Positions 17,045-26,716 of a stretch of DNA of 52,408 nt are shown here, piece by piece; position 1 is the stretch's first letter; each line of letters opens with the position of its first letter. Both the position numbers and the translations under genes were made by a program. The notes under the pieces were generated by a model that did not search any database, was not told the DNA's origin, and worked only from the letters and a program-made list of their open reading frames with translations. The DNA is from Ancylobacter novellus (GTDB taxonomy: Bacteria > Pseudomonadota > Alphaproteobacteria > Rhizobiales > Xanthobacteraceae): NCBI GenBank assembly GCA_003241485.1, contig QFQD01000015.1, positions 1 through 52,408 of the forward strand, in the 5' to 3' direction.

Positions 17045-18510
17045 CAGTAGGGCGCCTCGACGTGGCCGAGATTGACGTAGACGCTTTTGAGCTGGGTGTA
17101 GTGCTCGATCGCTGCCTTGCCGTTCTCGCGGCCGAGGCCGGACTGCTTGGCGCCGCCGAACGGCAGCTCGATCGGCGTGATGTTGTAGTGGTTGATCCAG
17201 CAGGTGCCCGCCTCCAGCTGGGCGATCACCCGGTGGCCACGCGCTAGGTCCTTAGTGAACACGCCGGCGGCGAGGCCGAAGTCCGTATCGTTGGCCCGCG
17301 CGATCACCTCATCCTCGTCGGCGAAGGACAGCACCGCCATGACCGGGCCGAAAATCTCCTCGCGCACGATGCTCATGCCGTCTGCGCAGCCGTCGAACAC
17401 GGTCGGCGCGACGAAGGCCCCCTTGTCGAGCCCGTTGGCGGTGACGCGCGCGCCGCCGACCAGAAGCTTCGCGCCCTCGGCCTTGCCCTTGGCGATGTAG
17501 GACAGAACCTTCTCCATATGGTCGGGCGAGATCAGCGCGCCGACCTGCGTCGCCGGGTCGAGCGGATCGCCGACCACCATCTTCTCGACGCGCGCGACCA
17601 GCTTTTCGAGGAAGGCCGCGCGCACCTTTTCGTGCACGAAGACGCGGGTGCCGTTGGAGCAGACCTCGCCGGCGGAATAGAAATTGGCCAGCAGCGCGCC
17701 CGCTACCGCATCGTCGAGATCGGCATCGTCGAACACGATGAGCGGCGATTTTCCGCCCAGTTCCAGCGTGACGTATTTCAGCGTGCCGGCGGCATCCACC
17801 ATGACCTTCTTGCCGGTCCCCACCTCGCCGGTGAGCGACACCTTGGCAATGCCGGGATGGCGGGTGAGCAGGCGCCCCGTCTCGGCAAAGCCCTGCACGA
17901 CGTTGAACACGCCCTCGGGCACGCCAGCTTCCGCATAGATCTCCGCCAGCTTCAGCGCGGTGAGCGGGGTCAGCTCCGCCGGCTTGAACAGCATGGCATT
18001 GCCGCAGGCGAGTGCGGGCGCGGACTTCCAGCAGGCGATCTGCAGCGGGTAGTTCCACGCGCCGATGCCGGCGACGATGCCGAGCGGCTCGCGGCGGGTA
18101 TAGCCGAAGGCGGTCGGACCCAGATCGACATGTTCGCCCGAAAGCCCGGCGGCGAGGCCGGCATAATATTCGATGCAGTCCGCGCCCGACGCGACGTCGA
18201 CCACCAGCGTCTCCTGGATCGGCTTGCCGGTGTCGAGCGTCTCCAGCCGCGCCAGTTCGTCATTGCGCTCGCGCAGCAGTTCGGCCGCGCGCTTGAGAAT
18301 GCGCCCGCGCTCGGCGCCGGTCTTGGCGGCCCAGAGCTTCTGCCCCTTGCGGGCAATGGCGACGGCGGCGTCGACTTCCGCCTCGCCGGCGATCTCGATC
18401 TCGGCGAGCAGTTCGCCCGTGGCGGGATTGCGGGTCTCGAAAGTGGCACCGCCGGTGGGGCGGTACTGGCCGCCAATGTGATTGGCGTGGCGCGGGGGTG
18501 TTGCGGTCAT
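17044..18510 (-). CDS. betB: betaine aldehyde dehydrogenase
   Basis: 488 aa from ATG 18510, which matches the length of known BetB. It oxidises betaine aldehyde to glycine betaine with NAD(P)+. The aldehyde dehydrogenase active site is intact: the catalytic Glu in LELGGKSPLIVFD and the catalytic Cys near residue 285 in SAGEVCSNGTRVFV. The N-terminus GGQYRPTGGATFETRNPATG is typical. There is no stop codon between the upstream betI frame and this start, so the protein could also be made as the C-terminal part of a fusion. Confidence 0.93.
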   Translation of the reverse strand: MTATPPRHANHIGGQYRPTGGATFETRNPATGELLAEIEIAGEAEVDAAVAIARKGQKLWAAKTGAERGRILKRAAELLRERNDELARLETLDTGKPIQETLVVDVASGADCIEYYAGLAAGLSGEHVDLGPTAFGYTRREPLGIVAGIGAWNYPLQIACWKSAPALACGNAMLFKPAELTPLTALKLAEIYAEAGVPEGVFNVVQGFAETGRLLTRHPGIAKVSLTGEVGTGKKVMVDAAGTLKYVTLELGGKSPLIVFDDADLDDAVAGALLANFYSAGEVCSNGTRVFVHEKVRAAFLEKLVARVEKMVVGDPLDPATQVGALISPDHMEKVLSYIAKGKAEGAKLLVGGARVTANGLDKGAFVAPTVFDGCADGMSIVREEIFGPVMAVLSFADEDEVIARANDTDFGLAAGVFTKDLARGHRVIAQLEAGTCWINHYNITPIELPFGGAKQSGLGRENGKAAIEHYTQLKSVYVNLGHVEAPY

Positions 18511-19185
18511 GACGTCAGGTCCGTTGCGGGGGGCGGCCGGGGTAGCGGCCGCGATCTGGGCATCGACGAAAAGGGCGGCGACCTGCCGGGCGCTGACCGA
18601 ATCGGTCTCGCCGGCGGCGGAGAGGCTGGAGCGCAGCCACAGGCCGTCGATGACGGCGGCGATGGTGATGGCGATGCGGCTGACCTCGCCGGCGGCGACG
18701 AGGCCGCGCAGATCGTGACGCAGATTGGCCAGCATGCGCGCCTGGTAGACCCGCTGCACCCGGCGCAGACGCTCGGAATGCAGTACCTGCCCCCAGAAGG
18801 CGAGCCAGACGCTGGAGGTGCGCTGGTCGAACTCCTCCGGGGCGAGATTGGCGTCGATCAACGCCTGCACGCGCGCACGCGGCCCTCGCGCCTCGCGCAG
18901 CCGCAGCGCCGTGGCGCGGTAGAGCCGTAGCGAGAGGAAACGCAGGGTCGCCTCCAGCAACCCGTCCTTGTCGCCGAAATAATGCGCGACAAGGCCGGGG
19001 GAGACGCCCGCCCGGCGGGCGATCTGGGCGAGGGTCGAGGCGTTGAAGCCGATCTCCGCCAGCGAGTCGATGGTCGCGTCGATCAGCTGCCGGCGGCGCA
19101 CATCCTCCGGCGCGCGGCGCCGGTCGGAGATGACGGCCACGTCGAGCGGCGAGAGCGCTTGCGCCTGCGCGTCGGCACGAACCAC
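18511..19185 (-). CDS. betI: TetR family repressor BetI, open into betB
   Basis: 225 codons from GTG 19185, preceded by AGGGGAGG at a 5-base spacing. The BetI signature is strong: RRRQLIDATIDSLAEIGF, TLAQIARRAGVSPGLVAHYF, GDKDGLLEATLRFLS and later AAVIDGLWLRSSLS. BetI represses the bet genes and is released by choline. Known BetI ends shortly after the region equivalent to ALFVDAQIAAA. Here the frame continues through TPAAPRNGPDV directly into the betB ATG without a stop. A run of six G (18528-18533, plus strand) lies at this junction. Loss of one base would give an end -PATDLTS with a TGA overlapping the betB start. Longer starts up to 19272 lack a ribosome site. Confidence 0.82.
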
Positions 19186-19212
19186 CGGCACCTCCCCTGC
19201 TCGCCCACCCGC

Positions 19213-19232
19213 TATTGAACGAGCATACAATA
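19213..19232. promoter_or_regulatory. candidate BetI operator 1
   Basis: A 20-base imperfect palindrome with arms TATTG / CAATA and core ATTGAACG, located 28 bases upstream of the GTG of betI. Known BetI sites are palindromes built on ATTGAA/TTCAAT. The position would overlap the betI promoter and allow autorepression. Identification is by motif and position only. Confidence 0.5.
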
Positions 19233-19391
19233 CATATCGAGTAGACCAGCGGGAAGTCCCCGGATCACACAACTTGCTGGTGTCGGAACTGTTCTACCGG
19301 CGCGGCGCGTTTCGGCAAAACCCGAAGAAAACGTATGAAAAATCGTCACTCGCGGTCAAAGTTTGCGCGTGACAAACCGCCAGATCACATA

Positions 19392-19407
19392 TTGAATATC
19401 CATTCAA
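19392..19407. promoter_or_regulatory. candidate BetI operator 2
   Basis: A perfect palindrome TTGAAT-ATCC-ATTCAA. It shares the ATTGAA core with the site at 19213. It lies toward the choXWV side of the divergent region, so choline-responsive control of transport and oxidation from one region is plausible. Confidence 0.5.
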
Positions 19408-19657
19408 AAGAAGCCTCCAGAGGCCGCATCCCGGCATGAGGTTGCGTCTCGGCGCCGCTCATGCCGCCAGGGTCGACACGTTTGGACGGCGGCCTGCACC
19501 CTCGCGGTGCTGCCGTTGCCGGCGCGATTGAGGTGGGCGGCACCATCCGCACGCACCCGAAACGACCCCGACTTGTCTATTCCGATCGTAACGGGGCTTG
19601 GCGTACCGCCAACCCGGTTCCATGATCCAGGCAGGATGCAAACGGGAACAGCCATCT

Positions 19658-20617
19658 ATGCGCACCTTCTCTCTTCTGGCCGCGGCCGCCCTCGGGCTGA
19701 CGCTCGGCTTCGCCCCCGCCCTTCGCGACGCGGCTGAAGCCGCCGAACCCGCCGCCTGCAAGACGGTGCGGTTCGCCGATGTCGGCTGGACCGACATCAC
19801 CGCCACCACCGCCATCGCCTCCTCGCTGCTGGAAGCGCTGGGCTATACGCCGAAGACGCAGGTCCTGTCGGTGCCGGTCACCTACAAGTCGATGCAGACC
19901 AAGGACATCGACGTCTTCCTCGGCAACTGGATGCCGACCATGGAAGCCGACCTGAAGCCCTATCGCGACGACAAGACCGTCGAGGTCATCGGGGTGAACC
20001 TGGAAGGCGCGAAATACACGCTCGCCGTGCCGACCTATCTCTATGACGAGGGGCTGAAGTCCTTCGCCGACATCGCCAAGTTCAAGGACAAGCTCGGCGG
20101 CAAGATCTACGGCATCGAGCCGGGCAATGACGGCAATCGTCTGATCCTCGACATGATCAAAGACGACAAGTTCGGGTTGAAGGGCTTCGATCTCGTCGAA
20201 TCCTCCGAGCAGGGCATGCTCGCCCAGGTCGAGCGCGCCTCCAAGCGCAAGGAAGCCATCGTCTTCCTCGGCTGGGAACCGCACCCGATGAACTCGAAGT
20301 ACAAGATGAGCTACCTCACGGGCGGCGACGACGTGTTCGGCCCGAACTATGGCGGCGCCACCATCTACACCAACACCCGCGCCGGCTATGTCACCGAGTG
20401 CCCGAATGTCGGCACCCTCATCAAGAACCTGAAATTCTCGCTCGAAACCGAGAATGTGGTGATGGGCTACATCCTGCTCGACGGCATGGATCCGGCCAAG
20501 GCGGCGGAGAAGTGGCTCAAGGCCAACCCCACCGTATGGGAGCCCTGGCTCAAGGGCGTGACCACCATCGACGGCAAGCCGGGCCTGCCCGCCGTCAAGG
20601 CCGCGCTGAAGCTCTGA
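19658..20617 (+). CDS. choX: choline-binding periplasmic protein of ABC transporter
   Basis: 319 aa with a Sec signal peptide ending near residue 28 (AAEAAEPAACKTV). The mature part is an OpuAC/ProX-type type-II binding domain (TVRFADVGWTDITATTAIAS, DIDVFLGNWMPTMEADLKPY). Trp and Tyr residues in WTD, NWMP, YLYDE and GWEPHP fit the aromatic box that holds the quaternary amine. ATG 19658 starts the signal peptide; an in-frame ATG at 19622 is less likely. ChoW and ChoV follow, giving a complete importer. Choline is favoured over betaine because of the adjacent betIBA genes. Confidence 0.9.
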   Translation: MRTFSLLAAAALGLTLGFAPALRDAAEAAEPAACKTVRFADVGWTDITATTAIASSLLEALGYTPKTQVLSVPVTYKSMQTKDIDVFLGNWMPTMEADLKPYRDDKTVEVIGVNLEGAKYTLAVPTYLYDEGLKSFADIAKFKDKLGGKIYGIEPGNDGNRLILDMIKDDKFGLKGFDLVESSEQGMLAQVERASKRKEAIVFLGWEPHPMNSKYKMSYLTGGDDVFGPNYGGATIYTNTRAGYVTECPNVGTLIKNLKFSLETENVVMGYILLDGMDPAKAAEKWLKANPTVWEPWLKGVTTIDGKPGLPAVKAALKL

Positions 20618-20653
20618 GCCCGGCGCCGCGGCGAGCAGCCGCCTGAACAGGCT

Positions 20654-20743
20654 ATCCCCGGGACCTCACCCGGGGATCCACGCCGGGGTGCACCACGCTG
20701 AATCGCATCATATGGCGTGGATGGCCGGCACCCGCCCGGCCAT
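20654..20743. repeat. two palindromic repeats between choX and choW
   Basis: ATCCCCGGG-N6-CCCGGGGAT at 20654-20677 is a perfect 9-bp inverted repeat. ATGGCCGG-N7-CCGGCCAT at 20721-20743 is a perfect 8-bp inverted repeat. Both fill part of the 274-base gap between two genes expected to be in one operon. They differ from the 30-base element at 5297 and 22951. They may lower expression of choWV relative to the binding protein, as intercistronic hairpins often do. Confidence 0.75.
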
Positions 20744-20891
20744 AACCGCCCTTGAGACGCGCCCGCGCGGCCCCGGCACGGCCTTTCGCCCGGCCGGCAT
20801 GACGGGAATGTTCAAGCCACCCGACCGCCTGCCCGCCTGAATAGAAGCGCCGTGCGTCCCATCACCCACGTCCGCCTGCCGGGAGCGTCCC

Positions 20892-21743
20892 ATGTATGAC
20901 TGGCTGACCGAGCACAAGATCCCGCTCGGCCTCTGGCTGCGCGATTTCGTCGATCTGCTGACCACTCATGGCCAGGGCTTCTTCGATTTCATCTCACTCG
21001 TTCTCGGCGCGCTCATCGGCGGCTTTACCGCCGGCCTGCTCTGGGTGCCCCCGCTGCTGCTGATCGCGCTGTTCGGGCTCGGCGCCTGGCTGATGCACCG
21101 TTCGATCGGGCTCGTGGTGTTCATCGTCGGCGCGCTGCTGCTCGTGACCAATCTCGGCTACTGGACGGCGACGATGGAGACCCTCTCCCTGGTTCTCTGC
21201 GCCACGCTGGTCTGCGTCATCATCGGCGTGCCGGTCGGCATCGCCGCCGCGCACCGGCCGTGGCTCTACACCGCCATCCGGCCGATCCTCGACCTGATGC
21301 AGACGATCCCGACCTTTGTGTACCTCATCCCGACACTGGTGCTGTTCGGCCTCGGCGCCGTGCCCGGCCTGATCTCCACCGTGATCTTCGCCCTGCCCGC
21401 CCCCATCCGCCTCACCCATCTCGGCATCTCCTCGGTGCCGCCCGCGCTCTATGAGGCGGGCAAGGCCTTCGGCGCGACCAAGACGCAGCTGCTGTTCAAG
21501 GTGGAGCTGCCCTATGCGCTGCCGACCATCATGGCCGGCATCACCCAGTGCATCATGCTCAGCCTGTCCATGGTGGTCATCGCGGCCCTCGTCGGCGCGG
21601 ACGGCCTGGGCAAGCCGGTGGTGCGCGCGCTCAACTCCGTCAACATTGCCATGGGCTTCGAGGCGGGCCTCGCCATCGTCGTGCTCGCCATCGTGCTCGA
21701 CCGCGTGTGCAAGCGGCCCGAGCGCCGCTCACGGAAAGGCTGA
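20892..21743 (+). CDS. choW: choline ABC transporter permease
   Basis: 283 aa with about six membrane helices. It is a BPD_transp_1/OpuAB-type permease: the conserved cytoplasmic loop that contacts the ATPase is visible (YEAGKAFGATKTQLLFKVELP), as is the family stretch PILDLMQTIPTFVYLIPTLV. It lies between the binding protein and the ATPase; only 3 bases separate it from choV, so these two are translated together. Confidence 0.92.
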   Translation: MYDWLTEHKIPLGLWLRDFVDLLTTHGQGFFDFISLVLGALIGGFTAGLLWVPPLLLIALFGLGAWLMHRSIGLVVFIVGALLLVTNLGYWTATMETLSLVLCATLVCVIIGVPVGIAAAHRPWLYTAIRPILDLMQTIPTFVYLIPTLVLFGLGAVPGLISTVIFALPAPIRLTHLGISSVPPALYEAGKAFGATKTQLLFKVELPYALPTIMAGITQCIMLSLSMVVIAALVGADGLGKPVVRALNSVNIAMGFEAGLAIVVLAIVLDRVCKRPERRSRKG

Positions 21744-21746
21744 TCC

Positions 21747-22940
21747 ATGTCCGCCGTCGAGTTCCGCAATATCGACATCGTCTTCGGCGCCGACCAGAAG
21801 AACGCGCTCCGGCTGATCGACGAAGGCCGCTCGCGCGACGAAATCCTCGCCGCGACCGGCGCCGTGCTCGGCGCTGCCGGAGTGAGCCTGTCGATCGAGC
21901 GCGGAGAGATCTGCGTGCTCATGGGTCTGTCGGGCTCGGGCAAATCGACCATCTTGCGCGCCATCAACCGGCTGAACGAGGTCGCGCGCGGCGAAGTGCT
22001 GGTGGAGCACAAGGGTCGCGCCATCGACGTCGCCCGCTGCGACGAGGGCACGCTGCGCGACATCCGCATGAACACCGTCTCCATGGTGTTCCAGCAGTTC
22101 GGCCTGCTGCCCTGGCGCACGGTGCGCGACAATGTCGGCTTCGGCCTGGAGCTGCGCGGCACGTCCTCCGCCGAGCGCCGCCGCATCGTCGATGAAAAGC
22201 TTGCCATGGTGGGCCTGACCAACTGGGCGGAGAAGTACACCAACGAACTTTCCGGCGGCATGCAGCAGCGCGTCGGCCTTGCCCGCGCCTTCGCCACCGA
22301 TGCCGACATCCTGCTGATGGACGAGCCGTTCTCCGCGCTCGACCCGCTGATCCGCGACAAGCTGCAGGACGAGCTGCTCGACCTGCAGCGGCGCATCCAC
22401 AAGACCATCGTCTTCGTCAGCCATGACCTCGACGAGGCGCTCAAGCTCGGCAACAAGATCGCCATTATGGAAGGCGGGCGCATCGTGCAGGCCGGCACGG
22501 CGGAGGACATCCTGCTCCGCCCGGCAAACGACTATGTCGCCGAATTCGTCAAGCACATGAACCCGCTCAACGTGCTGCGCGGCACCGCCGTGATGCGGCC
22601 CGCCGCCAGCCTGCCGCGCGACGGCGACAGCGTCATGCTCGACAAGAGCGGCCGGGTGAAGGTGAAGATCGACGCGGAAGGGCGGCCGATCTCGCTCGAT
22701 CTCGACGGGCGCGCCGGCCTGCTGGCGACCGCCGATGGCGAGGCCGGACTGATCGACGACAAGCTCGCGCATGACGCCGACTGCATCGTCGCCCCGGTCG
22801 ATCTCAAGCTGAAGGCGGCGATCGAGCTCAAGCGCCACACCGACCTGCCGATCCTGCTGGTCGACAGCCTCGGCCGCCTCGCCGGCCTGTGCGACGACGA
22901 CGAGATCTATCGCGGGCTGCTGCGCCGGCTGGACGGGTAA
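21747..22940 (+). CDS. choV: choline ABC transporter ATP-binding protein
   Basis: 397 aa. Walker A is GLSGSGKST, the Q-loop is MVFQQFGLLPWRT, the ABC signature is LSGGMQQRVGLARA and Walker B is ILLMDEPFSALDP. The N-terminal lead-in (FRNIDIVFGADQKNALRLID) and the C-terminal region of about 130 residues resemble ProV/ChoV-type ATPases, whose C-terminal CBS-like domain senses ionic strength in some members. It is the last gene of choXWV, and a palindromic repeat follows the stop by 10 bases. Confidence 0.92.
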   Translation: MSAVEFRNIDIVFGADQKNALRLIDEGRSRDEILAATGAVLGAAGVSLSIERGEICVLMGLSGSGKSTILRAINRLNEVARGEVLVEHKGRAIDVARCDEGTLRDIRMNTVSMVFQQFGLLPWRTVRDNVGFGLELRGTSSAERRRIVDEKLAMVGLTNWAEKYTNELSGGMQQRVGLARAFATDADILLMDEPFSALDPLIRDKLQDELLDLQRRIHKTIVFVSHDLDEALKLGNKIAIMEGGRIVQAGTAEDILLRPANDYVAEFVKHMNPLNVLRGTAVMRPAASLPRDGDSVMLDKSGRVKVKIDAEGRPISLDLDGRAGLLATADGEAGLIDDKLAHDADCIVAPVDLKLKAAIELKRHTDLPILLVDSLGRLAGLCDDDEIYRGLLRRLDG

Positions 22941-22950
22941 GGGCATCGTC

Positions 22951-22980
22951 ATCCCGGACGGCCGCAGGCCGATCCGGGAT
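22951..22980. repeat. REP-like dispersed palindrome, copy 2
   Basis: A 30-base palindrome that is the reverse complement of the element at 5297-5326 with a single difference in the loop. A further short hairpin (CGCCGC-TAC-GCGGCG, 23009-23023) follows. Both lie between the convergent choV and glmM genes. In the RNA they could protect 3' ends or end transcription, but no T-tract follows. Confidence 0.85.
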
Positions 22981-23055
22981 CGTCGTCAGGAAAGAAAACA
23001 TCCCGGCTCGCCGCTACGCGGCGTTCGGGCCGACGGCCCTGGAAAAGACCAACAC

Positions 23056-24402
23056 CTACGCCGCGGCGACCGAGCCGACCGCCTCGACCACGTCGTTCAC
23101 CACCGCCTCGACCAGATCGCGGTCGTCGCCCTCGCCCATCACGCGGATCACCGGCTCGGTGCCGGAGGGGCGGATCAGCAGCCGGCCATGGCTGTTGAGC
23201 TTCAGCTCGGCGGCGGCGATCGCGCGGATCACCCCGTCATTTTCCAGCGGACGCCCGTTCTTGTAGCGCACATTCTTGAGGATCTGCGGCAGCGGGTCGA
23301 AGCGGTGGCAGACCTCGGACACCGGGCGCTGGCGCCGCTGCACCATGGCGAGCACCTGCAGCGCGGCCACGAGGCCATCGCCCGTGGTCGAATAATCCGA
23401 CAGGATGATGTGGCCGGACTGCTCGCCGCCGACATTGAAGCCGTGGGTGCGCATATGCTCCAGCACGTAGCGGTCGCCGACCGCCGTGCGCTCCAGCGAC
23501 AGGCCGAGCCCGCCGAGATAGCGCTCCAGCCCGAGATTGGACATCACGGTCGCGACGATGCCGGGGCGCGTGAGCCGCCCGTCTTCCTGAAAACTCTCGG
23601 CCACCACCGCCATCAGCTGGTCGCCATCGACCAGATGGCCTTTTTCGTCGACGATCAGCACGCGGTCGGCGTCGCCATCAAGCCCGATGCCGATATCGGC
23701 GCGCACTTCGCGCACCTTGGCCGCCAGCGCTTCCGGCGCGGTTGAGCCGACTTCGCGGTTGATGTTGAAACCGTCCGGCTTGTCGCCAATGGAGATCACC
23801 TCGCAGCCGAGTTCCCACAGCGCTTCCGGAGCGACGCGGTAGCCGGCGCCATTGGCGCTGTCGACCACGACCCGCAGCCCCTCGAAGGACTGGTTGCGCG
23901 GCAGGGTGCGCTTGGCGAACTCGATATAGCGGGCGTGCACGCTCTCCAGCCGCTTGGCCCGGCCCATGGTCGCGGGCTCGGCGAGCTTGGCGGACATGTC
24001 GCCCGAAAGAAGCTCCTCGATCTGCCCCTCAATGGCGTCGGAGAGCTTGTAGCCATCCGGGCCGAACAGCTTGATGCCGTTGTCGTCGAAGGGGTTGTGC
24101 GAGGCGGAGATCATCACGCCGAGATCGGCCCGCATGGAGTGGGTCAGCATCGCCACGGCCGGGGTCGGCATCGGGCCGAGCAGCAGCACGTCCATGCCGA
24201 CCGCCGTGAAGCCGGCCACCAGCGCGTTCTCGATCATGTAGCCCGAGAGCCGCGTGTCCTTGCCGATCACCACGCGGTGGCGATGCTCGCCGCGATGGAA
24301 GACAAGGCCTGCCGCCATGCCGACGCGCAGCGCCAGCTCGGGAGTGATGGTCCGGTTGGCGCGGCCGCGAATGCCGTCCGTGCCGAAGAATTTACGCGCC
24401 AT
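23056..24402 (-). CDS. glmM: phosphoglucosamine mutase
   Basis: 448 aa (usual length about 445). It converts glucosamine-6-phosphate to glucosamine-1-phosphate for peptidoglycan and lipopolysaccharide synthesis. Ser101 in MISASHNPFDDNGIK is the phosphorylated active-site serine. The metal loop is GLDGDADRVLIVD and the phosphate-binding loop near the end is LIRPSGTEPVIRVM. MARKFFGTDGIRGRAN is the standard N-terminus, so ATG 24402 is chosen over upstream options. It lies downstream of ftsH, with a terminator and other hairpins between the two, so it may have its own promoter. There is no folP between them, unlike in enterobacteria. Confidence 0.96.
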   Translation of the reverse strand: MARKFFGTDGIRGRANRTITPELALRVGMAAGLVFHRGEHRHRVVIGKDTRLSGYMIENALVAGFTAVGMDVLLLGPMPTPAVAMLTHSMRADLGVMISASHNPFDDNGIKLFGPDGYKLSDAIEGQIEELLSGDMSAKLAEPATMGRAKRLESVHARYIEFAKRTLPRNQSFEGLRVVVDSANGAGYRVAPEALWELGCEVISIGDKPDGFNINREVGSTAPEALAAKVREVRADIGIGLDGDADRVLIVDEKGHLVDGDQLMAVVAESFQEDGRLTRPGIVATVMSNLGLERYLGGLGLSLERTAVGDRYVLEHMRTHGFNVGGEQSGHIILSDYSTTGDGLVAALQVLAMVQRRQRPVSEVCHRFDPLPQILKNVRYKNGRPLENDGVIRAIAAAELKLNSHGRLLIRPSGTEPVIRVMGEGDDRDLVEAVVNDVVEAVGSVAAA

Positions 24403-24454
24403 GATCCGCCTCGTGGTGCCGGCGGGCGTCAACGCTGCCGGTCGGAAAGCACGA

Positions 24455-24479
24455 AAGAGGCCGCAAAATACGGCCTCTT
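24455..24479 (-). terminator. hairpin between ftsH and glmM (attenuator or terminator)
   Basis: Perfect 9-bp stem AAGAGGCCG / CGGCCTCTT around a 7-base A/T-rich loop, 53 bases before the glmM start. On the minus strand it is followed by only a weak T-rich run (TTTCGTGCTTT). It could be a second terminator after ftsH or a leader hairpin of glmM. Confidence 0.5.
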
Positions 24480-24515
24480 CAGGGTCGTCTGTCTAGCATC
24501 AAGCCTAGCGCCTTA

Positions 24516-24535
24516 CGCTTCACAAAGTGTAAGCG
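24516..24535. promoter_or_regulatory. palindrome upstream of glmM
   Basis: CGCTTCAC-AAA-GTGTAAGCG is an inverted repeat with one bulged base, lying between the two hairpins of the ftsH-glmM gap. It may be an operator or part of a promoter for glmM. Nothing else identifies it. Confidence 0.3.
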
Positions 24536-24581
24536 TTCCTTGCGCTGCAACCCAGCCGTGTCGCTGGCCCCGGAACGCCTC

Positions 24582-24619
24582 AAAACAAAGGCCCCGGCGC
24601 GAAGCCGGGGCCCTGTTTT
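24582..24619 (-). terminator. intrinsic terminator of ftsH
   Basis: Perfect 9-bp GC stem GGCCCCGGC / GCCGGGGCC with a 5-base loop (24590-24612), followed on the minus strand by TTTGTTTT. It starts about 26 bases after the ftsH stop. The flanks are symmetrical (AAAACA / TGTTTT), so it could also work on the plus strand. Confidence 0.85.
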
Positions 24620-24637
24620 CAGGCGATATGTCGAACC

Positions 24638-26557
<1,920 letters not shown>

Positions 26558-26631
26558 CTCGTTCCTTTCGGCGTCGGGATCACCGACGCGCGGGTTCCGC
26601 CGGCGCTGGCGGACCTCCCTTATCGCAGAGT

Positions 26632-26660
26632 AATTTAGGTTCCCCATAGAGGCTTGCCAA
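26632..26660 (-). promoter_or_regulatory. sigma70-type promoter of ftsH
   Basis: On the minus strand TTGGCA (-35, 26660-26655) and TAAATT (-10, 26637-26632) are 17 bases apart. This is the best housekeeping promoter match in the tilS-ftsH gap. It lies 75 bases before the ftsH ATG. Confidence 0.6.
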
Positions 26661-26716
26661 GATGGCGAGCGAAAGGCGCACGGCCTTAACGTGCAATTCC
26701 GCGTCAGAATGGGTGT

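Larger units (their letters stand above)
19186..19657. other. 472-base divergent control region between betI and choX
   Basis: No convincing gene is seen here. It contains two palindromic TATTGAA-type sites (19213-19232 and 19392-19407), which are entered separately. The AT content is raised around 19205-19245 and 19310-19410, as expected of promoters. The choX start is about 250 bases downstream of the second site, so either choX has a long leader or a further promoter lies nearer to it. Confidence 0.6.

Noticed and set aside
19186..19272. Upstream extension of betI to base 19272
   Set aside because: It has no ribosome site and covers the candidate operator at 19213; GTG 19185 has AGGGGAGG at good spacing.
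24582..24619. glmS-type ribozyme or riboswitch before glmM
   Set aside because: The GC stem with a flanking T-run is a plain terminator after ftsH; no ribozyme core is recognisable.
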